DNA of 64,000 bases from an uncultured Lachnospiraceae bacterium (GCA_910578335.1 CAJTPU010000013.1:1-64000), one strand, 5' to 3'; positions 52,131 to 61,376 are shown, counted from the first letter of the stretch. Program-made: numbers and translations. The notes: generated from the letters alone by a model not told the origin.

Positions 52131-53051
52131 TCACATTTCGTCAAACAGCATCCAGCCTGCATTTTGGATTCTGCGGGTAATATCCTCCCATTTTTCGCGT
52201 GCCAGCCGGTAGTTTTCCGAAGCGGTATCCGTTGGAACCGGTATGGTAAATCGGATTTCCTTTTTGCCATTATAAAAAGAGAGATAGCTGGTACCGCCAA
52301 TGCGCCAGACTCGGTTACCAATATAGCGGCTGCGTATTTGGCGGATAAAAGAGAACGCTTTTTGGGGATGATATCTTTTGTACCATGCGGCGGCACACTC
52401 CGCCGGCACCAGACAGCCATATTCACCCTGCGCAATCAGGGCTTCATCCACAAAATAGATACTGCTTGCGGCAATGTTGCTGATGTTAGCCAGAGGAATT
52501 TCCGTAATATTTGTCTCGGCGTGTCTTCTGCCGCTGCCCTTTTTGTCCGACGTACTGTAAAAGGCGTGCCATATTATGCCAATGCCGCACAAGATGAGAA
52601 GACCAAAGGCAAAGGTAAGCGCAAGATAAACATACAGCGGTGTTGTAAAGTCGGAAGAACGGGAGAGCCATACGGCAAAAATCAGGAGGGCGGGAATCGG
52701 AATCAGGACGGCGCCCGCCGCACAAGAGAGAAGGCGCTTTTTTCTGATTCGTCTCTTTTCCAGCTCTTTTATGGTCTGCCGCCGGCATTTTACCGCTTTC
52801 TCCATAACAAAGGAATATGCGTCGGCATAATGGAAGTGAAATTGTTTTATCTGTCGGTTATGGCAGAGTATTTCAAGGCACACGCTGCGCCCGTCCTTAC
52901 GTTTTGCCTCATGTATGCGAAGCGCATAGTGCAATTCCAATTCTATAATAAACAGCCTATTCTCATGCCTTTTGACAGTATCTCCGTAACCGGCATGGTA
53001 GAGTGCCTCCGCAAGAAAAGCATATAGTTTCTCAAAGCTGTGAATCTCCAT
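52131..53051 (-). CDS. Membrane protein, unknown (YcxB-like C-terminal type)
   Basis: 306 residues from ATG 53051 (GGAG 7 nt upstream; the frame runs further upstream without a better start). The N-terminal about 110 is soluble (SFEKLYAFLAEALYHAGYG), then two hydrophobic segments (AAGAVLIPIPALLIFAVWL and YVYLALTFAFGLLILCGIGIIW) and a soluble C-terminal with ANISNIAASSIYFVDE, of the type seen after two-TM PH-like YcxB domains. Function unknown. It is divergent from ispE. Confidence 0.65.
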   Translation of the reverse strand: MEIHSFEKLYAFLAEALYHAGYGDTVKRHENRLFIIELELHYALRIHEAKRKDGRSVCLEILCHNRQIKQFHFHYADAYSFVMEKAVKCRRQTIKELEKRRIRKKRLLSCAAGAVLIPIPALLIFAVWLSRSSDFTTPLYVYLALTFAFGLLILCGIGIIWHAFYSTSDKKGSGRRHAETNITEIPLANISNIAASSIYFVDEALIAQGEYGCLVPAECAAAWYKRYHPQKAFSFIRQIRSRYIGNRVWRIGGTSYLSFYNGKKEIRFTIPVPTDTASENYRLAREKWEDITRRIQNAGWMLFDEM

Positions 53052-53167
53052 TTTCAGGCTCCATTTCTGCGTTGTTTTTGCTTCAACCCTGTTGAAGCTG
53101 TGCATGACTCTTATTTTAACATAACTGCAATTGCAATGCCAAGAGATTCGCACAGAAAGGTTACTGC

Positions 53168-53218
53168 TTGACGAAAAAATGCTGATTGTATATAATAAAA
53201 TACAATCCTTGTATACAA
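53168..53218 (+). promoter_or_regulatory. ispE-gntR promoter with palindromic operators
   Basis: TTGACG (53168-53173), 17-bp spacer, TATAAT (53191-53196). The palindrome TTGTATACAA lies at 53209-53218, a few bp past the expected start, and a wider one (TTGTAT-N8-ATACAA, 53186-53205) covers the -10. A third half-like GTGTACAATA follows at 53231-53240. GntR-family regulators bind such sites, and gntR is the second gene, so autoregulation is likely (inference). Confidence 0.75.
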
Positions 53219-53242
53219 TAAACAAGGGAGGTGTACAATAAG

Positions 53243-54112
53243 ATGGAATCTATAGAGCTTGCAGCATATGCAAAAATAAATTTGGGACTGGATGTGGTGC
53301 GGCGGCTGGAAAACGGCTATCATGAAGTAAAAATGGTTATGCAGACAATCGGGCTTCATGATACTTTGCGGCTGGAAAAGAAGAAGGAAGGCATCGCGCT
53401 TTTTGCGGACAGCAGTGAAGCGCCGGCTGACGAGAATAACCTTGCCTATAAAGCGGCGCATCTGCTAAAGGAGCACTGCGGCGTGACGGAAGGGCTTGCG
53501 ATTCATCTGCAGAAGCGGATACCTGTGGCGGCGGGCATGGCGGGCGGCAGCACGGATGCAGCGGCGGTGCTAAAGGGTATGAACAGGCTGTTTTCACTCG
53601 GGCTCTCAGAAGAGGAGCTCTGCAGTATTGGTGTGCGTCTGGGAGCCGATGTACCTTACTGTATTATAGGAGGAACCGCGCTGGCGGAGGGCATCGGCGA
53701 AAAGCTGACGGCGCTTCCCGATGCGCCGGACAGTATCGTTTTGGTGGCAAAGCCGCCGGTCAGCGTCTCCACCAGATATGTATATGAAGCATTAAAACTG
53801 TCTGAAATAAAAAAGCATCCGGATATTGACGGCATGGTAAACGCGGTCAGGGAAGGAAGCCTTGCAGGGATTGTCGCCCGTATGGAAAATGTGCTGGAAA
53901 GCGTAACGGAGAAGGAGTATTCCGTTATCACGAGGATAAAGCATTTTATGGAAGAAAACGGCGCAAAGAAAGCGCTGATGAGCGGCAGCGGTCCCACGGT
54001 ATTTGGTATATATGAAAATAGGGAAGCAGCAGAAAAGGCAGCAGAAAAGCTCCTTGTGAAGGAGCCTTGTGCGCAGACTGCCATAACGGCGTTTCAGAGA
54101 AAGGAGTGGTAA
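53243..54112 (+). CDS. ispE: 4-diphosphocytidyl-2-C-methyl-D-erythritol kinase
   Basis: Phosphorylates CDP-ME in the non-mevalonate (MEP) isoprenoid route. 289 residues of the GHMP kinase fold: AYAKINLGLDVVRR, the ATP loop PVAAGMAGGSTDAAAVL, LGADVPYCIIGG and late MSGSGPTVFG. The start at ATG 53243 follows GGGAGG by 11 nt; a GTG at 53231 lies too close to it. It heads an operon with the GntR gene (3 bp gap). Confidence 0.93.
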   Translation: MESIELAAYAKINLGLDVVRRLENGYHEVKMVMQTIGLHDTLRLEKKKEGIALFADSSEAPADENNLAYKAAHLLKEHCGVTEGLAIHLQKRIPVAAGMAGGSTDAAAVLKGMNRLFSLGLSEEELCSIGVRLGADVPYCIIGGTALAEGIGEKLTALPDAPDSIVLVAKPPVSVSTRYVYEALKLSEIKKHPDIDGMVNAVREGSLAGIVARMENVLESVTEKEYSVITRIKHFMEENGAKKALMSGSGPTVFGIYENREAAEKAAEKLLVKEPCAQTAITAFQRKEW

Positions 54113-54114
54113 GG

Positions 54115-54816
54115 GTGCAGGATAATTTGCAAGTCAGTATGGATGAATTTCTGCCTTTGCGCGACGTAGTTTTTAATACGCTGCGGCGGGCAATTCTCAC
54201 GGGAGAATTGAAACCGGGCGAGCGGCTGATGGAAATTCATCTTGCCAACCGTCTGGGAGTAAGCCGGACGCCGATTCGGGAAGCGATACGAAAGCTGGAA
54301 CTGGAAGGTCTTGTCACCATGATACCCAGACGGGGCGCAGAGGTGGCGCAGATAACGGAAAAGAGCCTGCAGGACGTGCTGGAGGTCAGGCGCGCCCTTG
54401 ACGCGCTTTCCGTAGAGCTTGCCTGCGACCGGATAAGCGAAGATGCGCTGGCAGCCCTTGGCAGCGCCTGTGAAGCGTTTGCAATGGCGACCAAAACAAA
54501 GGATACCAAAAAAATGGCGGAGGCAGATGTGGCGCTGCATGATATTATTGTGCAGGCGGCGGACAACAGCCGTCTGGTGTCCCTTGTCAACAATCTTTCT
54601 GAACAAATGTATCGTTACCGGTTTGAGTATTTGAAGGATGCGAGCGCCCATGAGCAGTTGATAGAGGAGCACCGTATTATTTATGAGAGCATTCGGAAAA
54701 AAGAAAGAAAAACAGCGGCGGAAACTGCAAAGCTTCATATTGACAATCAGGAACAGTCTATTATGAAGCAGCTCCGTCTGGAAAAGGATAAGAATCTGAC
54801 GAAGCATTCCCTCTAG
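54115..54816 (+). CDS. GntR-family regulator with FCD ligand domain
   Basis: About 233 residues from GTG 54115 (AAGGAG 9 nt upstream; ATG 54139 is an alternative). Winged helix: LPLRDVVFNTLRRAILTGELKPGERL and LGVSRTPIREAIRKLELEGLV. The C-terminal FCD domain has metal-binding-type motifs DVALHDIIVQAADN and EEHRIIYESI. The effector is unknown. A promoter with GntR-like palindromes precedes ispE, so it likely controls its own operon. Confidence 0.92.
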   Translation: MQDNLQVSMDEFLPLRDVVFNTLRRAILTGELKPGERLMEIHLANRLGVSRTPIREAIRKLELEGLVTMIPRRGAEVAQITEKSLQDVLEVRRALDALSVELACDRISEDALAALGSACEAFAMATKTKDTKKMAEADVALHDIIVQAADNSRLVSLVNNLSEQMYRYRFEYLKDASAHEQLIEEHRIIYESIRKKERKTAAETAKLHIDNQEQSIMKQLRLEKDKNLTKHSL

Positions 54817-54970
54817 CAAGTCCATTTTCGCAAAAAGTGTATAAAGTTTCTCCGTAAGGCAAAACTTCTATCAGGAAGCGAAATATGTGTTGCTGTGGAC
54901 ATTAGGCGGCAGCGCTTCAAAAGTGAAGTGAAAACGCTTTGATGTGCCGAGCGCACGGATAGGAGCAAGA

Positions 54971-55228
54971 ATGAAAGAGAAAATATGCTTTTTGTGGAAA
55001 AGAAGTCTGGCTATACTGGCAGCGCTGGGATTTTTCGGGCTGCTTTATCCGGAATTCTGTATTTTTGACGATACCTGCCGGGTTGTATATGAGACGGAGG
55101 ACGGCGGGGAGGAGATGCCACAGGGCAGCGAGCTGTATTACAGCCTCTTGTCAGCGAAGCCGGAAGAGATTAAAATAAAGAGCGGATTGTTGGAATGGCT
55201 GAGCCGTTACTTTAATAAAATGGAATGA
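54971..55228 (+). CDS. Small membrane protein
   Basis: 85 residues from ATG 54971 (AGGAG 5 nt upstream). One hydrophobic segment (SLAILAALGFFGLLYPEF), then a short soluble part with CIFDDTCRVVYET. Unknown function. Its stop lies 38 bp before the murI start. The 150 bp upstream contain nothing clear. Confidence 0.7.
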   Translation: MKEKICFLWKRSLAILAALGFFGLLYPEFCIFDDTCRVVYETEDGGEEMPQGSELYYSLLSAKPEEIKIKSGLLEWLSRYFNKME

Positions 55229-55266
55229 AGTTGAGTCCGCCAAAGCGGACATGGGGTATAAAAATA

Positions 55267-56109
55267 ATGAGTGTAAAAACAGAAAATACGGCGCCAGCGG
55301 AAGCGCCAATCGGTGTGTTTGATTCCGGTATCGGCGGGTTGACGGTGGTGAGGGAAATTATGCGTCAGATTCCCAACGAGAGCATCGTTTACTTCGGGGA
55401 TACGGCAAGGCTGCCTTACGGCAGCAAGTCAAAGGAAACCGTGACGAGGTATTCAAAACAAATTGTCCGTTTTTTAAAGACGCATCGTGTCAAGACAATC
55501 GTGGCAGCGTGCAATACGGTGAGCGCTTATGCGCTGGATGATTTGGAGCGGGAGTGTGATATTCCGATTATCGGTGTGGTAAAGCCCGGCGCCAAAGTGG
55601 CTGCGGCTACCACCCGCAACAAAAAAATAGGAGTTATCGCGACAGAAGCGACCATCGGAAGCGGTATTTATAATCGTTACATAGAAGAACTGAACCATGG
55701 TGTTACCATATGGGAAAAGGCATGTCCTCTCTTTGTGCCGCTGGTGGAGGAGGGGCTTTTGGAGGACCCTGTCACGGACGAGATTGCACGGCGCTATCTG
55801 ACGGAGCTGATTGATTTGGATATCGACACATTGATTTTGGGCTGCACCCATTATCCGCTGATTCGCTCCACGCTGGGAAAGATTATGGGGGAGAGCGTGA
55901 CGTTAGTCAATCCCGCCTATGAGACGGCGAGAGAATTGAAAGGGTTGCTGGAGGAAAAGGAGCTGTTAAATAAAGAGACGCCGAAGCTTGGCAGCAACCG
56001 CTATCAGTTTTATGTAAGCGACACCACGGAAAAATTTATCCGATTTGCCAATTCCATTATCAAATATGGTATTTTATCTGCGAAACAGGTAAATATTGAA
56101 GAATATTAA
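55267..56109 (+). CDS. murI: Glutamate racemase
   Basis: Supplies D-glutamate for peptidoglycan. 280 residues: IGVFDSGIGGLTVVREI, DTARLPYGSKS, the catalytic Cys in AACNTVSA and the second Cys in LGCTHYPLI. ATG 55267 (GGGG upstream) is chosen; the ATG at 55225 overlaps the preceding stop but would give a longer, atypical N-terminus. A small hairpin (TCCGC/GCGGA) lies just upstream. Confidence 0.94.
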   Translation: MSVKTENTAPAEAPIGVFDSGIGGLTVVREIMRQIPNESIVYFGDTARLPYGSKSKETVTRYSKQIVRFLKTHRVKTIVAACNTVSAYALDDLERECDIPIIGVVKPGAKVAAATTRNKKIGVIATEATIGSGIYNRYIEELNHGVTIWEKACPLFVPLVEEGLLEDPVTDEIARRYLTELIDLDIDTLILGCTHYPLIRSTLGKIMGESVTLVNPAYETARELKGLLEEKELLNKETPKLGSNRYQFYVSDTTEKFIRFANSIIKYGILSAKQVNIEEY

Positions 56110-56126
56110 ACGGGGATTATTTTGCT

Positions 56127-56573
56127 ATGACGAAAGATGTTTTGCTTGCCATAAAGGGCATACAGTTTGACGCAACGGAAGCGGAGAGCAATGTGCAGAC
56201 GATTACGGTGGCGGAATACTATGAAAAAAACAGCAACAGATACGTGATTTTTGAAGAATCAGCAGAAGGAACTGACGAAAAGACAAAAAATATTATTAAG
56301 TTTAAGGACAATATGCTGGAGCTCACCAAGAGGGGCTTTGTCAATGTGCATATGCTTTTTGAAGAAAATAAAAAGAGCCTGACAAATTATGCCACGCCCT
56401 TTGGAGACGTATTGATAGGCATCGATGCGAAAAAAATAACGCTCACGGAAGAAGAGCATAAAATCCGCATCGATATCGACTATGCGCTGGAAGCAAATTA
56501 TGAATTTCTGGCGGACTGCAAAATCAACGTGGAAATATCAGAAAAGAGGCAGCCGGGGGCATGCCTCTCATAA
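56127..56573 (+). CDS. DUF1934 calycin-like protein
   Basis: 148 residues matching the DUF1934 family in Bacillota (MTKDVLLAIKGIQ, then AEYYEKNSNRYVIFEES). DUF1934 is thought to be a calycin-like beta barrel of unknown role. It is close behind murI (17 bp), probably the same operon. Confidence 0.85.
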   Translation: MTKDVLLAIKGIQFDATEAESNVQTITVAEYYEKNSNRYVIFEESAEGTDEKTKNIIKFKDNMLELTKRGFVNVHMLFEENKKSLTNYATPFGDVLIGIDAKKITLTEEEHKIRIDIDYALEANYEFLADCKINVEISEKRQPGACLS

Positions 56574-56589
56574 ATGCAGTTTATCATAT

Positions 56590-57066
56590 TTATTTGATGG
56601 GCTTTGCGCCGGCTTTTTCCTGCGCTTTTTCCAGAGTGCGCCTAAACCAGCCCTTTTTCTTTGCAGGCGCCGCCTGCGCTTTGCCGTGGAGTCCCTTGAC
56701 GCCAAGTATGTAGATGCCGCTTACGGTAGCCTTGACTTCTTTTTTGACAGGGATGCTGTCAAAGATTTTTTCATCACTGACAAGGGATACAATCTGCGGA
56801 CCGACCTTCGCCTTGACGATGGGAAGCTTGGAGCCGCGCATCAGCTTTGGCGTCTGGTCGATGACAATCTGGGGAAGTCCGGAATCCTTCATCTTCATCC
56901 GCTTTTTGTCGATGATAAGCATGGAAACGGTCTGCTTGTTTTCTTCCATCAGAGCCTGCTGCTCGTTCTGCTTTTTCTGCGCCTTTTTTCCCAAAAAATA
57001 TAATACTGCCAGAATGGCGGTAATGACTACGATGACTACAATGGTTATAATCCAGCCTGTGCTCAC
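56590..57066 (-). CDS. Single-pass membrane protein of unknown function
   Basis: 158 residues from GTG 57066 (GGAGG 6 nt upstream; the open frame extends to 57243 without a better start). N-terminal membrane helix (WIITIVVIVVITAILAVLYFL), a coiled-coil/basic stretch (KKAQKKQNEQQALMEENK), then a beta-rich domain (KDSGLPQIVIDQTPKLM, SVMLII, ATVSGIYILG) and a Lys-rich tail. Unassigned. It lies opposite DUF1934 and cls. Confidence 0.7.
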   Translation of the reverse strand: MSTGWIITIVVIVVITAILAVLYFLGKKAQKKQNEQQALMEENKQTVSMLIIDKKRMKMKDSGLPQIVIDQTPKLMRGSKLPIVKAKVGPQIVSLVSDEKIFDSIPVKKEVKATVSGIYILGVKGLHGKAQAAPAKKKGWFRRTLEKAQEKAGAKPIK

Positions 57067-57241
57067 AAGACACCTCCTAAATTTAGTATGCACAAAATAT
57101 TGTAGCATTGTTTGGAATATTAGGCAATACGCTTTTGGGGGTATTTTTTCCGGCGGCATTGTGGTATGATGATACAGACATTCTTTGCCGTAAGGAGCAG
57201 GTTTTGCTGCAAGGCGCGGCAGGAAGGATAGGGAGGCTTTC

Positions 57242-58714
57242 ATGCAGCAGGTATGGGATATTACCGTAACGGTGGTACGGTTTATATTCGGACATTTGGT
57301 ATTTTTTAATTTAATATTTGCGGTGATTATCGTATTTTTTCAGCGCAGGGACCCCAAAACGGTCTGGACGTGGCTGATGCTTTTGTACTTTATCCCGATT
57401 CTGGGCTTTATTTTTTATCTGTTTCTGGGGACAGATATGCACAAAAGAAAAATGTTCAAGGTCAAGGAGATAGAGGACAAGCTGAACGAGGCAATCCGCC
57501 AGCAGGAGCTGAAGCTGCAGAGCAACGAGCTGCAGGAGCACACGCCTGATATAGAGGGATTTTCCGATTTGGTGATGTTTAACTTAAGCACCACGGGAGC
57601 CATGCTGTCGGACACCAATGATATTGATATCTTTACGGACGGCAATGTAAAGTTCGAAGCGCTGCTTGCGGATTTGCGGCAGGCGAAGGAATTTATCCAT
57701 ATACAGTATTATATTATAAAAAATGATGTGCTCTTTAACCGCATCAGGGAAGTACTGGAAGAGAAGGCGGCGCAGGGAGTGGAGGTCAGGGTGTTGTTTG
57801 ACGCGATGGGCTGCCGCTCCGTGCGGAAAAGCTACTGGAGGAAGCTGAACGCAAAGGGCATCAAGACGGCGGAATTTTTTCCAATCCTGCTGCGCCGCCT
57901 GCATTTGCGTATCAATTACCGCAACCATAGGAAAATTGTGGTGATTGACAATAAAGTGGGTTATGTGGGAGGCTTCAACATAGGGAAGGAATATATCGGG
58001 CTGGACAAAAAATTCGGCTATTGGCGGGATACCCATCTGCGCATTAGGGGCGAAGCGGTACAAGGGCTGGAGCTTCGGTTTTTGCTGGACTGGAATTATG
58101 CGGCGGAGGAAAACCTGTTTACCGAACCAAAGTACATGGAGGGAATTGAAGCGGGCAGCAGGGACGGCTGCGGGGTGCAGATTATCTACAGTGGACCGGA
58201 TACCTCGCTGCAGCCTGTGCGGGACAATTATGTGCGCCTCATCAACAAGGCACAGAAGCGGATTTATATCCAGACGCCTTACTTTATACCGGACGAGGCG
58301 ATGTACACGGCGCTGATGATAGCGATACATTCCGGAGTGGAGGTCAACCTGATGATTCCCTGCAAGCCGGACCATCCCTTTGTATACTGGGCGACCTATT
58401 CCTATATGGGCGAGCTGGTTATGGCGGGCGCCAAATGCTATATTTACAACAACGGATTCCTGCACACAAAAGCGATTGTGGTGGACGAAAAGGTATTTTG
58501 CTGCGGCACTGCCAATATGGACATCCGAAGCTTTGCCTTAAACTTCGAGGTCAATGCAGTGGTTTACGACGAGGCAAAGGCGAGGGAGATGACGGACTGT
58601 TTTGCCAGGGATTTGGAGCATTGTACGTTGGTGACAAAGGATATGTACGCGAGCCGTTCGCTTCCCGTGCGGTTGAAGGAGCAGGTAAGCAGGCTGATGT
58701 CTCCGCTTTTGTAA
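57242..58714 (+). CDS. cls: Cardiolipin synthase
   Basis: Condenses two phosphatidylglycerols to cardiolipin at the membrane. 490 residues with two N-terminal membrane segments (NLIFAVIIVFFQ, LMLLYFIPILGFIFYLF) and two HKD motifs: HRKIVVIDNKVGYVGG and HTKAIVVDEKVFCCGTANMD. Typical PLD-type Cls length. GGGAGGC before the ATG. Probably monocistronic; the PPIase gene begins about 90 bp later. Confidence 0.93.
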   Translation: MQQVWDITVTVVRFIFGHLVFFNLIFAVIIVFFQRRDPKTVWTWLMLLYFIPILGFIFYLFLGTDMHKRKMFKVKEIEDKLNEAIRQQELKLQSNELQEHTPDIEGFSDLVMFNLSTTGAMLSDTNDIDIFTDGNVKFEALLADLRQAKEFIHIQYYIIKNDVLFNRIREVLEEKAAQGVEVRVLFDAMGCRSVRKSYWRKLNAKGIKTAEFFPILLRRLHLRINYRNHRKIVVIDNKVGYVGGFNIGKEYIGLDKKFGYWRDTHLRIRGEAVQGLELRFLLDWNYAAEENLFTEPKYMEGIEAGSRDGCGVQIIYSGPDTSLQPVRDNYVRLINKAQKRIYIQTPYFIPDEAMYTALMIAIHSGVEVNLMIPCKPDHPFVYWATYSYMGELVMAGAKCYIYNNGFLHTKAIVVDEKVFCCGTANMDIRSFALNFEVNAVVYDEAKAREMTDCFARDLEHCTLVTKDMYASRSLPVRLKEQVSRLMSPLL

Positions 58715-58800
58715 AAAGGACTTTTAAGAGAAGCGGATTTATGGTATAAAGGATATAGCCGGTGTCGTGGAAGGCGGCATGGCAGGAAGGTTGAATCAGA

Positions 58801-59874
58801 ATGAAAATAAAAAGAACAGTAGCGTTGTTGCCGCTTTTGCTGGCGGCTGCCGTGCTTGCGGGCTGCGGAGACAGCAAAAGCAAAAATTTGACAGATATTA
58901 AAGTGGAAAAGTATCTGAGCTGGAGCGCGGCATATACGGGGCTTTCCCTGACAGTGGCGCCGAGAACGGAAGTGACGGACGAACTGGTTGAGCAGACCCT
59001 TGTGGCGAGTCTGTCCGGCTATGTGACGGCGGAAAACGGCATCAAGGACCGCGCTGCCGAGCTGGGAGATACGGTTAATATTGACTATTCGGGAAAAAAG
59101 GATGATGTTGCATTTGAGGGCGGAACCGCCGCAAATCAGAGTCTGACCCTTGGCTCGGGCGGTTTTATCCCGGGCTTTGAAGATGGGCTGGTAGGCGTAA
59201 AGCCCGGAGAAACGGTGGATTTGGAGCTTAGCTTTCCGGAAGATTACCGAAATAATGAGCTTGCGGGACAGGCGGTTGTATTTACGGTGACGGTCAACTA
59301 TATTTATCCGGCATCGGCGGATGAAATTCCGGATGAGGTGGTTTCGGCTTACACGAACGGAGAATATGCAACGATGGAGGATTTTAAAGGATACTGCCGG
59401 GAATATCTGGAGTCTAATGCGGATTACCGGTATGATTCGGAAAAGGAAACGGCAGTGATTCGGGCGCTGGAAGCCATTGTGACTTGTGAAAAAGCGCCGG
59501 AAGCACTGGTGGAAAAATATGCGGCAAATGTGGAAGCATCCCTTGCGCGTCAGGCAGCGCAGTATAATGTGGACGTGGAGACTCTCTGCACTTATTATTA
59601 CAGGACGGATTCCGCTTCCTACATTGCACAAATGTCGGAGGCAAGTGCGAGACAGGGGATGATGTTCCAGTATATTGCCAACAAAGAGGGCTTAAACGTA
59701 TCGGATGAGGAGCTGGACGAATCCTTGGCGGCGTTTGTGGAGGAAAATAAGCTGGAATCCGTGGAGGCGCTTTTGGCGGACACGGACAAGGAAGAATTCA
59801 GGGAATACTTTATGTTTAAAAAGGTTGTGGATTTTGTGTTTGACAATGCACAGGTAACAGAAAGCGGACAATAA
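58801..59874 (+). CDS. Exported trigger-factor-like PPIase lipoprotein
   Basis: 357 residues: lipobox LAGC (Cys22) after the signal peptide, then the FKBP domain (GDTVNIDYSGKKDD, FIPGFEDGLVGVKPGETVDLELSFPEDY) and a trigger-factor C-terminal helical domain (ADEIPDEVVSAY ... ASARQGMMFQYIANKEGLNVSDEE). The ribosome-binding N-domain of cytosolic trigger factor is replaced by the signal. It is likely a cell-surface peptidyl-prolyl isomerase/chaperone for secreted proteins (inference). It precedes asnS by 31 bp. Confidence 0.88.
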   Translation: MKIKRTVALLPLLLAAAVLAGCGDSKSKNLTDIKVEKYLSWSAAYTGLSLTVAPRTEVTDELVEQTLVASLSGYVTAENGIKDRAAELGDTVNIDYSGKKDDVAFEGGTAANQSLTLGSGGFIPGFEDGLVGVKPGETVDLELSFPEDYRNNELAGQAVVFTVTVNYIYPASADEIPDEVVSAYTNGEYATMEDFKGYCREYLESNADYRYDSEKETAVIRALEAIVTCEKAPEALVEKYAANVEASLARQAAQYNVDVETLCTYYYRTDSASYIAQMSEASARQGMMFQYIANKEGLNVSDEELDESLAAFVEENKLESVEALLADTDKEEFREYFMFKKVVDFVFDNAQVTESGQ

Positions 59875-59905
59875 AAAGAACTTTTGGTTTGCAGGAGGTA
59901 TGAAA

Positions 59906-61297
59906 ATGGAATTGACGGATATTAAGGAATTATATCGCAGCAGGGAGGACTATTACGGGAAAGAAGTCACGGTAGGAGGCTGGGTGAGAAGCAACCGCGA
60001 CTCAAAAACCTTTGGTTTTATCGTAATCAATGACGGTACCTATTTTGAAACCCTGCAGGTAGTATACAGCGACAAGCTTGCCAACTTTGAAGAAATCAGC
60101 AAATTAAACGTAGGCTCTGCGATCGTGGTGAAAGGCGTTATCGTGGCGACGCCCGAGGCGAAGCAGCCCTTTGAGATGCAGGCGGCGGAAGTTTTGGTGG
60201 AAGGGGTGTCAAGCTCCGATTATCCGCTGCAGAAAAAGCGCCACAGCTTTGAATATTTGAGAACGATTCCCCATCTGCGCGCGAGGACGAATACCTTTCA
60301 GGCGGTATTCCGTGTGCGCTCCCTGATTGCCTATGCCATCCACACCTTCTTTCAGGAGAGAGGGTTTGTTTATGTGCATACGCCGCTGATTACGGGCAGC
60401 GACTGTGAGGGAGCAGGTGAAATGTTTCAGGTGACGACCCTTGATTTGCAGAATATTCCGAAGACGGAAGCGGGCGGCGTGGATTTTGCACAGGACTTTT
60501 TTGGAAAGCCCACCAACCTGACCGTCAGCGGGCAGCTCAATCTGGAGACTTATGCTTTTGCTTTTAAAAACGTATACACTTTTGGACCTACCTTCAGGGC
60601 GGAAAATTCCAATACTACCCGCCATGCGGCTGAATTTTGGATGATTGAGCCGGAAATTGCCTTTGCAGACTTGACGGACGACATGGTGCTTGCCGAGTCC
60701 ATGTTAAAGCATATTATCCGCTATGTACTGGAGAACGCACCCGCGGAGATGGCGTTTTTCAATCAGTTTGTGGACAAGGGACTGATTGAAAGGCTGGAGC
60801 ATGTGCTTCATTCCGATTTTGCCCATGTGACCTACACGGAAGCGGTTGCTATTCTGGAAAAGCATAACGACGAGTTTGAGTACAAGGTATCGTGGGGCTG
60901 CGATTTGCAGACGGAGCATGAGAGATACCTGACGGAGCAGGAATTTAAGCGTCCGGTGTTTGTGACCGACTATCCGAAGGAAATCAAGGCGTTCTACATG
61001 AAATTGAACGAGGATGGCAAAACGGTAGCCGCCATGGACTGTCTGGTACCCGGCATCGGGGAAATCATCGGCGGCAGCCAGAGGGAAGACAAGCTTGAGG
61101 TGCTGGAGGCGAGAATGGAAGAGATGGGGCTTAATAAGGAGGATTATGATTTTTATCTTGACTTAAGAAAGTACGGTTCCGTCCGCCATGCAGGCTTTGG
61201 GCTTGGCTTTGAGCGGTGTGTGATGTACCTGACGGGAATGGGCAATATCAGGGATGTCATACCTTTCCCGAGAACGGTAAATAACTGTGAGTTATAA
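59906..61297 (+). CDS. asnS: Asparaginyl-tRNA synthetase
   Basis: Charges tRNA-Asn. 463 residues: N-terminal OB-fold (VGGWVRSNRDSKTFGFIVIND), class II motif 2 (FRAENSNTTRHAAEFWMIEPE) and motif 3 (GFGLGFERCVMYL). The start ATG 59906 is preferred over 59900 as AGGAGG is then 7-8 nt away. A foldback fragment begins 2 nt after its stop. Confidence 0.95.
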   Translation: MELTDIKELYRSREDYYGKEVTVGGWVRSNRDSKTFGFIVINDGTYFETLQVVYSDKLANFEEISKLNVGSAIVVKGVIVATPEAKQPFEMQAAEVLVEGVSSSDYPLQKKRHSFEYLRTIPHLRARTNTFQAVFRVRSLIAYAIHTFFQERGFVYVHTPLITGSDCEGAGEMFQVTTLDLQNIPKTEAGGVDFAQDFFGKPTNLTVSGQLNLETYAFAFKNVYTFGPTFRAENSNTTRHAAEFWMIEPEIAFADLTDDMVLAESMLKHIIRYVLENAPAEMAFFNQFVDKGLIERLEHVLHSDFAHVTYTEAVAILEKHNDEFEYKVSWGCDLQTEHERYLTEQEFKRPVFVTDYPKEIKAFYMKLNEDGKTVAAMDCLVPGIGEIIGGSQREDKLEVLEARMEEMGLNKEDYDFYLDLRKYGSVRHAGFGLGFERCVMYLTGMGNIRDVIPFPRTVNNCEL

Positions 61298-61299
61298 AT

Positions 61300-61363
61300 A
61301 GGCAATTGCGAAACTCTCATTTTGAGGTTCCGAATTGTGTACCTTGTATATTTTATAAGCAGA
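61300..61363 (-). repeat. Foldback repeat family, half element (copy C)
   Basis: 64 bp starting AGGCAATTGCGAAACTC and ending ATTTTATAAGCAGA. It matches the reverse-complemented right arm of the copy at 40938-41160 (TTGTGTACCTTGTATATT shared), truncated where that arm continues to the loop. It occupies the whole gap between the asnS stop and the NlpC/P60 RBS (GGAG). Confidence 0.8.
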
Positions 61364-61376
61364 TATGGGAGTGCAG

